A stretch of 7,331 nt of DNA from Actinomycetes bacterium (GCA_021807655.1 JAKBCT010000042.1:1-7331); one strand, 5' to 3'. Shown: positions 1-5,851, counted from the first letter of the stretch. Made by a program: numbers and translations. The notes: generated from the sequence alone by a model not told the origin.

Positions 1-98
1 CCGCACGCTGCGAGAAGGAGACCGCCCAGAGCGATCACGAACACAGCGGTTACCCGTCGACGGCGCACCGCGACTCGATGCCCCGACGAAGTTTCCAT
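1..98 (-). CDS. Lipoprotein, N-terminal part only (cut by window edge)
   Basis: Reading the minus strand from an ATG at 98 gives 32 residues forming a textbook lipoprotein signal peptide. A charged n-region (HRVAVRRRR, residues 7-15) is followed by a hydrophobic core (VTAVFVIALGGLLLA) and a lipobox Leu-Ala-Ala-Cys at residues 29-32. The cysteine would be lipidated after signal peptidase II cleavage, anchoring the protein to the outer face of the membrane. The mature domain lies beyond the left edge, so its function (for example substrate-binding protein or enzyme) cannot be told. No good Shine-Dalgarno precedes this ATG; an ATG at 106 is in another frame. The gene is divergent from mscL. The signal peptide is clear; the exact start is moderately sure. 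Confidence 0.72.
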   Translation of the reverse strand, partial: METSSGHRVAVRRRRVTAVFVIALGGLLLAAC

Positions 99-161
99 GG
101 GTCCATTCTCACATCGTTCAACGGTTAGAAAAGTTCATCCGAGTCGTTTTCCTTGGCTACA

Positions 162-177
162 GTCTCGATTACGAGAC
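162..177. promoter_or_regulatory. Perfect hairpin/dyad in the mscL leader
   Basis: GTCTCG and CGAGAC form a perfect 6-bp inverted repeat around a 4-nt ATTA loop, ending 4 nt before the mscL Shine-Dalgarno sequence. A possible -10 box TACAGT sits at 158-163, overlapping the left arm by two bases. The element could be an operator over the transcription start or a small leader hairpin. The symmetry is seen directly; any role is inferred. Confidence 0.45.
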
Positions 178-181
178 CAGT

Positions 182-194
182 GGGAGGAACCGTG
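182..194 (+). promoter_or_regulatory. Ribosome binding site and GTG start of mscL
   Basis: GGGAGG at 182-187 lies 4 nt before a GTG at 192. This decides the start: the same frame is open from a TTG at 153, but the extra 13 residues precede the point where MscL homology begins (LKGFKNFLMQGN) and lack a Shine-Dalgarno sequence. Confidence 0.7.
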
Positions 195-611
195 CTCAAA
201 GGATTCAAGAATTTTCTGATGCAGGGCAACCTGATCGTGATCGCCGTCGGTTTGGTCGTCGCGACGGCGTTTTCGACCTTGATCAAGGCGTTCACCGATT
301 CCATCATCACGCCGCTCGTGAGCGCCATGGAAGGTAGTTCGGCGGGGTCGCCGGGCCTCGGCTGGACGGTGAACCATCAGTTCGTCGACCTCGGGACCTT
401 CATTTCGGCCATCATCTACTTCCTGATCTTCATGGTCGTGATTTACTTCGTGCTGGTCGTGCCGTACCGGGCGTACATGCGTCGCACCGGCAATGAGGTC
501 TTCTCGGCGCCCAAGCCACCCGCTCCGGTGAAGACCTGCCCGAAGTGTCTCTCGGCCGACCTGCCCGCCGCCGCGACGAAGTGCAAGTACTGCGCGAGCG
601 ACGTCGATTGA
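192..611 (+). CDS. mscL: Large-conductance mechanosensitive channel MscL with C-terminal zinc ribbon
   Basis: The product is 139 aa from the GTG at 192. MscL is a homopentameric inner-membrane channel that opens under membrane tension and releases solutes during hypo-osmotic shock. Residues 1-13 are the amphipathic N-terminal helix (LKGFKNFLMQGN). TM1 covers about 14-45 and contains AVGLVVATAF, the pore-lining stretch, with I17 and L21 at the positions of the E. coli L19/V23 gate. A short periplasmic loop (46-66, with GSP and NHQF) leads to TM2 (about 68-90), then the basic VPYRAYMRR. The usual cytoplasmic helical bundle is replaced by a Pro/Lys linker and four cysteines at 116, 119, 131 and 134 (CPKC, CKYC), a rubredoxin/zinc-ribbon-type knuckle. 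V16 replaces the Asp (D18) of E. coli MscL. Family assignment is secure; metal binding is inferred. Confidence 0.95.
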   Translation: MLKGFKNFLMQGNLIVIAVGLVVATAFSTLIKAFTDSIITPLVSAMEGSSAGSPGLGWTVNHQFVDLGTFISAIIYFLIFMVVIYFVLVVPYRAYMRRTGNEVFSAPKPPAPVKTCPKCLSADLPAAATKCKYCASDVD

Positions 612-747
612 CGAGTCGTCTTGCGTGGATGGGTGTTCCGCAACGGGATCAACCGCCGGGTCCTTCAGATACGTGACTTCGACGGTGGTGTGTGGAATCG
701 GTCGACGCAACGCGTAGACGCGTTTGAGTAAACAGAGACCGCCCACG

Positions 748-768
748 TCGCGAGGATGGTTCTCGCGA
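748..768. repeat. 7-bp perfect inverted repeat (hairpin)
   Basis: TCGCGAG (748-754) and CTCGCGA (762-768) are exact reverse complements around a 7-nt loop. It lies about 140 bases past the mscL stop. No T-run follows, so it is not a canonical intrinsic terminator; it could be a GC-type terminator, an operator or chance in GC-rich DNA. Confidence 0.4.
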
Positions 769-865
769 GAGATCGATTGGCGTGATCCGTCGGTAGTCGA
801 AGACGGTAAGGGATCGGTGGCGACAGCCATCATCGCCTGGCCGTGGGGAGCGTGGCGAGAAGACT

Positions 866-970
866 CGATGTCGCCGCACCGGCATTTCCTACACCCCAAC
901 CTTCGTTCGCGACCTCGCCGAGTACGAAGTCGTCTGCCGCACCCCAGTGGTCGTGGACGAAGGCGCCGCG
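866..970 (+). pseudogene. Possible gene remnant (coding-like fragment)
   Basis: In one plus-strand frame the stretch reads ISYTPTFVRDLAEYEVVC followed by RTPVVVDEGAA, with almost every codon ending in G or C, like the real genes in this window. The frame is open from a stop at 794 but has no usable start codon before this stretch, and downstream of 970 the codons lose that bias. This looks like a decayed or frameshifted piece of a gene. I do not recognise the family. It could also be chance. Confidence 0.25.
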
Positions 971-1334
971 AGGAGACAATGCCCTTGTTCTTTAATCCCA
1001 GAATCCGTAAAGGGCGCGAGGGTGTCCCCTGGTGGTGAGGCTCGGCGCGCACACTATTCGTGGCCGGGTTCACTCACCTCGTGTCACAAGTGAATGCCGC
1101 CCACGGACTTCGCCCGGTAACTCGATATTCGCTTCGATCATGGTGACGCGTGGACCGCCCGCGCACGTCCCACAAATCGTGTCATTCTGACCTCGTCTGA
1201 TTGATTCAGCTCCAACCATGTTGGGATGAAGCATTTCCAGACTTTTCTCAGCAACTCCACAGAGATTTCTAGAGATTAACGGCAAGGCTGGTCGTATCTC
1301 GGAACACCCCGTGAGCGTCAGGTTAGGCAAATCA

Positions 1335-1853
1335 ATGTACCGTGCGTCAAAGATGAGGTTGGTTCGGCGAATCGGTGGGAACACCGTAGTTGCGCTCGTT
1401 ACGCTGGGCGGCGCGGCCATAGCGGCGAACGCCGTATCGCACTCGTCGCACGTCGTTCCGACGGCGATTGCGAGCAGCACGCTGGCCGCTTCGACGGGCG
1501 CCAGTACAGCCACAACGCTGCCAGCCACCCTCGTGTCGAAAGTTCCGACGCCTTCCGCGCACGTCAGCCCCGAGTCAGGAGTCGTGACGGCTCTCACGGC
1601 TTCCGCGATTTCGATCCAAAGTCAAACCGGGGCGACGTTTGGGTACGCGGTAGACGGCTCAACAGTCATCATGATGGGTCGGGTGAAGACGACCCTCGCC
1701 AATGTCCACGTTGGAACACGGGTATTCGTCATGCCCTCAGTGGCCAACCCCACCACCGCGGCAGCGATCGGTATCGTGCCGGCGACGGGTGAACCATCGG
1801 ATGGCAGTTCGGGCTCATCGGATGGCGCTTCGAGTTCATCAAGCGATAACTGA
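1335..1853 (+). CDS. Exported protein with DUF5666-like domain and Ser-rich tail
   Basis: The product is 172 aa from the ATG at 1335, chosen because TAGG lies 7 nt upstream; GTG 1311 and ATG 1353 are in-frame alternatives. Residues 7-33 form a Sec signal peptide: MRLVRR, a hydrophobic core NTVVALVTLGGAAIAA, and a likely cut after ANA at 33. A Ser/Thr/Ala-rich linker (34-80) follows. Residues 82-152 run VVTALTASAISIQSQTG, then VDGSTVIMMG, LANVHVGTRVFVM and TAAAIGIVPA. This alternation (VTAL..., a test-value phrase, L..V.VGTRV, then A..I) matches the beta-barrel-like DUF5666 pattern. Residues 155-172 are only Ser, Gly, Asp, Ala and Asn. It probably acts outside the membrane, but no function is established for such proteins. 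It is a lone gene, with no operon partner. Confidence 0.7.
   Translation: MYRASKMRLVRRIGGNTVVALVTLGGAAIAANAVSHSSHVVPTAIASSTLAASTGASTATTLPATLVSKVPTPSAHVSPESGVVTALTASAISIQSQTGATFGYAVDGSTVIMMGRVKTTLANVHVGTRVFVMPSVANPTTAAAIGIVPATGEPSDGSSGSSDGASSSSSDN
1797..1838 (+). repeat. Imperfect 21-bp tandem repeat in the coding tail
   Basis: TCGGATGGC recurs with a 21-bp period (1797 and 1818), followed each time by a TTCG-containing segment. It encodes two 7-residue units beginning SDG (SDGSSGS, then SDGASSS) in the acidic Ser-rich tail. Copy number in such tails can vary by slippage. Confidence 0.6.
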
Positions 1854-1861
1854 CTTCGGTT

Positions 1862-1900
1862 CCCTCCGCCATAGTGGATCAACCTGGCGGAACTGGAGGG
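1862..1900. terminator. Stem-loop downstream of the DUF5666-like gene
   Basis: TCCGCCA (1865-1871) pairs perfectly with TGGCGGA (1885-1891) across a 13-nt loop. An outer CCC/GGG (1862-1864 with 1898-1900) can add to the stem, or CCCTCC/GGAGGG can form instead. It starts 9 nt after the stop codon, where a terminator is expected, but no T-run follows. It is therefore a candidate GC-type hairpin terminator only. Confidence 0.4.
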
Positions 1901-2102
1901 TGACGGCCTGACTGAAAGTGACGTGCGCGTTGCCTTCGGCCCGTCAGATTCCGGCCCCGCAGTTGGCACGGGGGCAAACGCGCGAGCCCTCGTAAATGGA
2001 CGCTGAAGACGCGTCGTGGTACGAATCGCGGATTGAAGGGGCCGACGTTGTAGCGACGCCCTAGCCCGAGACCGAAGCAGGGCCGTCGCAAGGTTCTCGC
2101 CG

Positions 2103-2108
2103 TATACT
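2103..2108 (+). promoter_or_regulatory. -10 box for a leaderless nfeD-like transcript
   Basis: TATACT, a near-consensus -10 hexamer, ends 7 nt before the ATG at 2116, which places the transcription start on or next to the start codon. No Shine-Dalgarno is present between them. No good -35 is visible at 16-18 nt upstream. This is the TANNNT arrangement known for leaderless actinobacterial genes. Confidence 0.65.
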
Positions 2109-2115
2109 GCCGCAC

Positions 2116-2562
2116 ATGGCGATACTCTTCTGGCTGGTTATCTTGCTGGTCTGTATCTTCGCCGAGATCCACACGCAGGCGTTCGTCGCGGTATTCGTCG
2201 CGGTCGGCTCTATCGTCGCATTCTTCTTGGCGCTTGCCGGGGTACCCTTCGCGGTCGAGGCCGTCGTGTTCGTCGTCGTGACCGCGGCCACGCTGTTCAC
2301 GCTACGCCCGAGCATCATGCGGCGCTTCGCCCGCGCCGACGTGGTGGACTTGACGGTTCCCGCGCCGAGCAGTCTCGCGAACCTGACGGGGTTCGTCGAG
2401 GTTGCCGTGGGCGATGAGGGTCACCCGGGCCGCGTGAAGATCAAGGGCGAGTCGTGGCGAGCGGTCACCGAACACGCCACCCCGATCGCGAGCGGTGTCC
2501 AGGTGATCGTCACCAAGGCGTACGGCACGACCCTGTGGGTCGAACCGGTTGAAAGCGACTAG
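2116..2562 (+). CDS. NfeD-family membrane protein (short form)
   Basis: The product is 148 aa, the size of short NfeD proteins such as E. coli YbbJ. Residues 3-20 and 22-42 are hydrophobic membrane segments and 46-63 is a third, ending at LRPSIMRRF. After a linker, residues about 88-145 form the OB-fold domain with the family signature: TGFVEV (91-96), then GRVKIKGESWRA (105-116), then GVQVIVTKAYGTTLWVEP near the end. NfeD proteins partner SPFH/stomatin proteins and are thought to help organise membrane microdomains. The SPFH gene here is the immediate neighbour but on the opposite strand, stop to stop with 3 bp between. The start is supported by the -10 box 7 nt upstream and by the hydrophobic N-terminus. 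There is no protease domain, so this is not the long NfeD type. Confidence 0.9.
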   Translation: MAILFWLVILLVCIFAEIHTQAFVAVFVAVGSIVAFFLALAGVPFAVEAVVFVVVTAATLFTLRPSIMRRFARADVVDLTVPAPSSLANLTGFVEVAVGDEGHPGRVKIKGESWRAVTEHATPIASGVQVIVTKAYGTTLWVEPVESD

Positions 2563-2569
2563 GTCCTAG
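2559..2569. repeat. Palindrome carrying both stop codons of a convergent gene pair
   Basis: CTAGGTCCTAG is a perfect 5-bp inverted repeat around one T. The NfeD stop TAG is at 2560-2562, and the SPFH stop, read on the minus strand, is at 2566-2568. The two genes therefore end inside one symmetric 11-bp element, with no room for a separate terminator. Confidence 0.85.
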
Positions 2570-3507
2570 ATACTGGGCGTCGCCGTGGCGCCGGGTACGT
2601 TACTCATCACGCTCTTGATGGCCTGCGCGGCGCCGAGCAGCGCGGCGCTCTCGGCGGGGATGATGAGCTTGGTGTTCTCGCTCGCGGCGAACTTCGCCAG
2701 GGTGTCGAGTTGGAGGATCGCGATGAGCGATGGGCTCGGGTTCTGTTGGGCGATCGCGGCGTAGACCGACGTGATGGCCTGGGCTCGGCCCTCGGCTTCG
2801 AGGATGAGCGCCTGGCGTTGACCCTCCGCGCGTAGGATCGCCGACTGCTGGGCGCCTTCGGCCTCTTTGATCGCCGCCTGGCGCTGGCCGTCGGCGACGT
2901 TGACGGCGGACTGCTGTTGACCCTCGGACTCGAGGATCCGGGCGCGCTTCTCCTGGTCCGCCTGCTTCTGTAGGGCCATCGCCTGGAGGATCTGCTCGGG
3001 CGGGGTGATCTCGAGGACCTCGACGCGGTTGATGCGCACGCCCCACTTGTCGGTCGCCTCTTCCATCTGGGTCTGGAGCAGGGTGCCGATACGTTCGCGC
3101 TGGGAGAAGGCCTCATCGAGCGTGATGCTGCCAAAGACCGCGCGCACCGAGGTGCGCGCGAGGTTGTCGACGCTCACGAGGTAGTCCGAGTTGGTGAACA
3201 GCGCGAGGCGCACGTCCACCACCTGACTGAAGATCGTGGCGTTCACGATGACCGCGACGTTGTCGCGCGTGATCACCTGCTGGCGGTCCCCGGTGCGCGG
3301 GGTCTCGCGAACGTCGACGATGCGCATCTGCTCGATGAAGGGGAAGATGAAGGTGAGTCCGGGGTTCTTGATGTCCTTGAACTCCCCGAAGCGCGTCACC
3401 ACGCCCTCGTAGCCCTGTTGGACGATCCGCACCGACTTGATGATGGTCGCGATCACGAGCAAGACGATGATCGCGGCGATGATGGCGAGAACGATACCCG
3501 TGACCAT
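2566..3507 (-). CDS. SPFH/stomatin-family (paraslipin, QmcA-like) membrane protein
   Basis: The product is 313 aa, normal for bacterial stomatin-like proteins. A single N-terminal membrane helix (residues 4-23) is followed by the SPFH domain (about 27-175): VRIVQQGYEGVVTRFGEF, NPGLTFIFPFIEQ, VDVRETPRTGDRQQVITRDN, then LDEAFSQRERI and the DKWGVRINRVEVLEI strand. A coiled coil begins at about 176 and includes five 11-residue repeats at 191-245 with an E-A-E-G-x-x-Q-x-A core. The tail has LIIPAESAALLGAAQAI, typical of the family. These proteins form large ring or cage assemblies on the membrane with NfeD partners and affect microdomains and membrane-protein turnover. A strong TAGGAGG lies 4 nt before the ATG. 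The EF-G-like gene is upstream on the same strand, 103 nt away. The family call is firm; the partner is inferred from the facing NfeD gene. Confidence 0.93.
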   Translation of the reverse strand: MVTGIVLAIIAAIIVLLVIATIIKSVRIVQQGYEGVVTRFGEFKDIKNPGLTFIFPFIEQMRIVDVRETPRTGDRQQVITRDNVAVIVNATIFSQVVDVRLALFTNSDYLVSVDNLARTSVRAVFGSITLDEAFSQRERIGTLLQTQMEEATDKWGVRINRVEVLEITPPEQILQAMALQKQADQEKRARILESEGQQQSAVNVADGQRQAAIKEAEGAQQSAILRAEGQRQALILEAEGRAQAITSVYAAIAQQNPSPSLIAILQLDTLAKFAASENTKLIIPAESAALLGAAQAIKSVMSNVPGATATPSI

Positions 3508-3511
3508 GTGG

Positions 3512-3518
3512 CCTCCTA
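3512..3518 (-). promoter_or_regulatory. Strong ribosome binding site of the SPFH gene
   Basis: On the minus strand TAGGAGG sits 4 nt before the ATG, the best Shine-Dalgarno in the window. It fixes the SPFH start and contrasts with the leaderless-type NfeD start, so the two facing partners use different modes of translation initiation. Confidence 0.7.
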
Positions 3519-3551
3519 CGCGGCTGGAACCGGACGGTGCCGCTATGGCGG

Positions 3552-3557
3552 AGTGTA
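3552..3557 (-). promoter_or_regulatory. Possible -10 box of the SPFH gene
   Basis: On the minus strand TACACT lies 44 nt before the SPFH start codon, in the 103-nt gap after the EF-G-like gene. This would give the SPFH gene its own promoter with a leader of about 38 nt. No clear -35 is seen, and read-through from the upstream gene remains possible. Confidence 0.4.
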
Positions 3558-3610
3558 CCGTCCAATTCGCGAGGGCATCGGGTAGAGACCTACGCGGTGG
3601 GCTGATCGTG

Positions 3611-5632
3611 CTACTTCGCGCTGACCGTTTTCGGTGCCTCGGTTAGGTGGTGGGCTTCGATGACGACCCGTCCACGTCCGCCGGTGAGTCGTCGAAGGTC
3701 GAGGCCGTAGCGGATCAACTCGGCCTCGGGGACGTGAGCGACGATGACGACGTCGCCATCGTCGGACTGGTCGGTGCCGATGACGCGCCCGCGACGGCTC
3801 GACAGGTCGGTGAGGACGTCGCCGAGGTACTCGGCGGGCACGGTCGCGGTGACCTCCATGATTCGCTCGAGCAGCGCGCAGCCGGCCTGCTCGAGGGCGG
3901 CGCGCAGCGCCAGGGATCCCGCCGTCTCGAAGGCGGCCTCAGACGAGTCGACGCTGTGGGCCTTGCCGTCGAACAGGGTGGCGCGCACGCCCACTACCGG
4001 CTGGCCGTTCGGACCGCCGTGGGCCATTGCGCGTTCGATGCCGTTTCGCACCGCGCCGATGTACTGGCGAGGCACGGAACCACCGACGACGGCGTCGACG
4101 AACTCGAAGGTCGTCATCGGGTCGAGGGGCTCGATCGTGACGTTCACCACGGCGTACTGGCCGTGCCCGCCGGTCTGCTTCTTGAGTCGTCCCTCGACCG
4201 TGGCCGGGGCGAGGATCGTCTCGTACAGGGGAACGGGCGGCGGTGTCGTCGTGAGCTCGAGGTTGAAGCGGCGGCGCAGGCGCTCGAGCGTGACCTGGAG
4301 GTGCATCTCACCCATCACGTCGATGACCAGGTGGCGCGAGATCGGGTCGTGGCGAACGTGAAGCGCCGCGTCCTCCTCGGTCAGGCGGTGCAGCGCCGTG
4401 GCGATCTTCTCGTCGTCGCTCGCCGCCCCGATGATCGCGACGGACATCGCGGGGGTGTGCGCGGACGCGGGTGCGGGGTGGAGGTTGCGACCGCGCTTGG
4501 CGAGGATGTCACCGACGAGGACGTGGTTGAGTTTGGCGACCGCGACGACGTCGCCGGTCACGGCGACCTCCGTCGGGGTCATCTTGGAGCCGACGAGGTA
4601 GCCCATGCCGTGGATCCGCTCCTCGGTCTGTGTGCGGGTGTTGGTGAGTACCACGTCACCACGAAGGGATCCGGAGACGACTTCGAACACGACGATCCGC
4701 CCGACGTAGGGGTCGACGATCACCTTGAAGGCGCGCAGCACCACGTCGGCGTCGGGGTCGCGCACGAGCGTCACCGGCGCACCAGCCTCGAGCGCGGGGA
4801 TCGGTCGACTCTCGGCGATCTCGTCGAGCAACGTGGTGAGGCGGTCGACGCCGATGCCGCGCACCGCGGATCCGAGGACGACGGGCACGATACGGCCCTC
4901 GGCCATGAGGTGACCGAGCGTCGTCTCGAGTTCGTCGAGGTTGGGTTCGTCGCCTTCGAGGTACTGCTCGGTGAGACGGTCGTCGCCCACGACGATCGCC
5001 TCGAGGAGACTCGCGCGCACGCGCTGCTCGAGGTCGGCGAGCCCGTCGGGCACCGGACCGCGAGTCGCCTTGGCGTCGCTGTAGCGCAGTGCCTCGTTGG
5101 TGAGCAGGTCCACCACTCCCGCGAACTCGGCGCCGACGCCGATCGGTAGTTCCACCGGGGCCAAGGACGGACCAACCAGGTGTTCGAGCGCGCTGAGCGT
5201 GGTGTCGAAGTTCGCGCGCTCCGCGTCGAGGGCGTTCACGAAGATGACGACGGGCACGCCCGCCTCGCGCGCGAGGCGCCACAGGACCATCGTGTCGTTC
5301 TGGACGGTGTCGACGGCGGTGACGACGAGGACCGCCACGTCGGCGACTTCTAGTGCCTGTTCGACCTCGCCGTAGAAGTCCACGAGTCCGGGGGTGTCGA
5401 GCATCGTTAGTTTGTCGTCGCCGATCCACACTGGAGCCATCGCGATTGCGAGTGAGGTCTGGTGTCGTCGCTCCTCGGGGTCGATCCCACAGACCGTCGT
5501 TCCCTCTTCGACGCGTCCGGGACGAACCAGAGCGCCGGCGGAAACGAGCATCGCTTCGAGCAACGTGGTCTTTCCCACGCCGCTTCGCCCGAGTAGGGCG
5601 ACGGTACGGGCCTTGGGGTGGCGTGTGGCCAT
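3611..5632 (-). CDS. Elongation factor G-like GTPase (EF-G2 / FusA2 type)
   Basis: The product is 673 aa with all five EF-G domains. G domain: P-loop GRSGVGKT (15-22), switch I RHQTS (56-60) in place of RGITI, DTPG (79-82), NALD (133-136) in place of NKxD, and GSA (254-256). Domain II follows (RAFKVIVDPYVGRIVVFEVVSG). Domain IV has GGHGQY (488-493) and retains the tip His at 559 (AHSVDSSE). Domain V ends with LRRLTGGRGRVVIE. The N-terminal phrase RPGRVEEGTTVCGIDPEE resembles the actinobacterial EF-G2 group, including M. tuberculosis FusA2. Canonical EF-G drives ribosomal translocation; mycobacterial EF-G2 is reported not to replace it, so the role may be regulatory or stress-related. It is not beside rpsL, rpsG or tuf, which argues against the housekeeping copy. 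ATG 5632 (GAGGT 3 nt upstream) was chosen; a TTG at 5665 with AGGAG upstream is an alternative. Confidence 0.9.
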   Translation of the reverse strand: MATRHPKARTVALLGRSGVGKTTLLEAMLVSAGALVRPGRVEEGTTVCGIDPEERRHQTSLAIAMAPVWIGDDKLTMLDTPGLVDFYGEVEQALEVADVAVLVVTAVDTVQNDTMVLWRLAREAGVPVVIFVNALDAERANFDTTLSALEHLVGPSLAPVELPIGVGAEFAGVVDLLTNEALRYSDAKATRGPVPDGLADLEQRVRASLLEAIVVGDDRLTEQYLEGDEPNLDELETTLGHLMAEGRIVPVVLGSAVRGIGVDRLTTLLDEIAESRPIPALEAGAPVTLVRDPDADVVLRAFKVIVDPYVGRIVVFEVVSGSLRGDVVLTNTRTQTEERIHGMGYLVGSKMTPTEVAVTGDVVAVAKLNHVLVGDILAKRGRNLHPAPASAHTPAMSVAIIGAASDDEKIATALHRLTEEDAALHVRHDPISRHLVIDVMGEMHLQVTLERLRRRFNLELTTTPPPVPLYETILAPATVEGRLKKQTGGHGQYAVVNVTIEPLDPMTTFEFVDAVVGGSVPRQYIGAVRNGIERAMAHGGPNGQPVVGVRATLFDGKAHSVDSSEAAFETAGSLALRAALEQAGCALLERIMEVTATVPAEYLGDVLTDLSSRRGRVIGTDQSDDGDVVIVAHVPEAELIRYGLDLRRLTGGRGRVVIEAHHLTEAPKTVSAK

Positions 5633-5635
5633 GGC

Positions 5636-5674
5636 ACCTCGATTCGTCGAGTCTCTTCGAATCAACGTACTCCT
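5636..5674 (-). promoter_or_regulatory. Two competing start sites of the EF-G-like gene
   Basis: On the minus strand AGGAG (5670-5674) lies 4 nt before a TTG at 5665, and GAGGT (5636-5640) lies 3 nt before an ATG at 5632 in the same frame. The TTG form would add 11 residues (MIRRDSTNRGA). EF-G2 proteins often carry a short variable N-terminal extension, so either start is possible; ATG is preferred by codon. Confidence 0.5.
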
Positions 5675-5839
5675 AGTGTCACGGTGGCGTCGCGAGAAAA
5701 CCGGGGTGGTCCGGCACGGGCCGAAACCGAGGGTCGCAGCGCGACCGGGTGAACCGGACTACGTCGCGTGTCTGGCTGGCGGATGGTCGGAGCGACCGAC
5801 TTGCGGTGTGGAGAACGTCAGCGATGCGACGAGACCCGC

Positions 5840-5845
5840 TACCAT
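5840..5845 (+). promoter_or_regulatory. -10 box for a leaderless VOC transcript
   Basis: TACCAT fits TANNNT and ends 6 nt before the ATG at 5852. No Shine-Dalgarno lies in the 6-nt spacer or just upstream. Transcription would begin at or next to the start codon. No good -35 is visible. Confidence 0.5.
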
Positions 5846-5851
5846 TCGGCC

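Larger units (their letters stand above)
612..1334. other. Long gap without a convincing gene
   Basis: About 720 bases separate mscL from the next gene. Reading frames on both strands here are short, or long only because they are antisense to mscL, and their Arg-rich or Pro-rich translations match no family I know. The region does contain local symmetry: GACGA-G-TCGTC across the mscL stop (610-620), paired ACGCGT hexamers (710-723), a 7-bp inverted repeat (748-768), CCAAC-CAT-GTTGG (1212-1224) and a direct repeat AGAGATT at 1261 and 1271. A coding-like fragment lies at 866-970. Its right part (about 1200-1300) is more AT-rich and should carry the promoter of the DUF5666-like gene, but I could not pick a convincing -35/-10 pair. 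Confidence 0.55.

Noticed and set aside
610..620. GACGA-G-TCGTC palindrome across the mscL stop as terminator
   Set aside because: The stem is only 5 bp with a 1-nt centre and no T-run, too short to fold as an RNA hairpin.
724..1038. 104-codon plus-strand frame in the gap
   Set aside because: There is no recognisable domain or Shine-Dalgarno, and its second half is Arg/Pro-rich. A different frame shows the more coding-like bias at 866-970.
135..1073. 312-codon minus-strand frame across mscL and the gap
   Set aside because: It is very Arg-rich, partly antisense to mscL, and shows no domain or membrane pattern. Chance openness in GC-rich DNA is the simpler explanation.
3647..5149. 500-codon open frame on the plus strand
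   Set aside because: It is antisense to the EF-G-like gene. Its translation is rich in Asp, Val, His and Arg with no family pattern, as expected from the complement of GC-biased codons.
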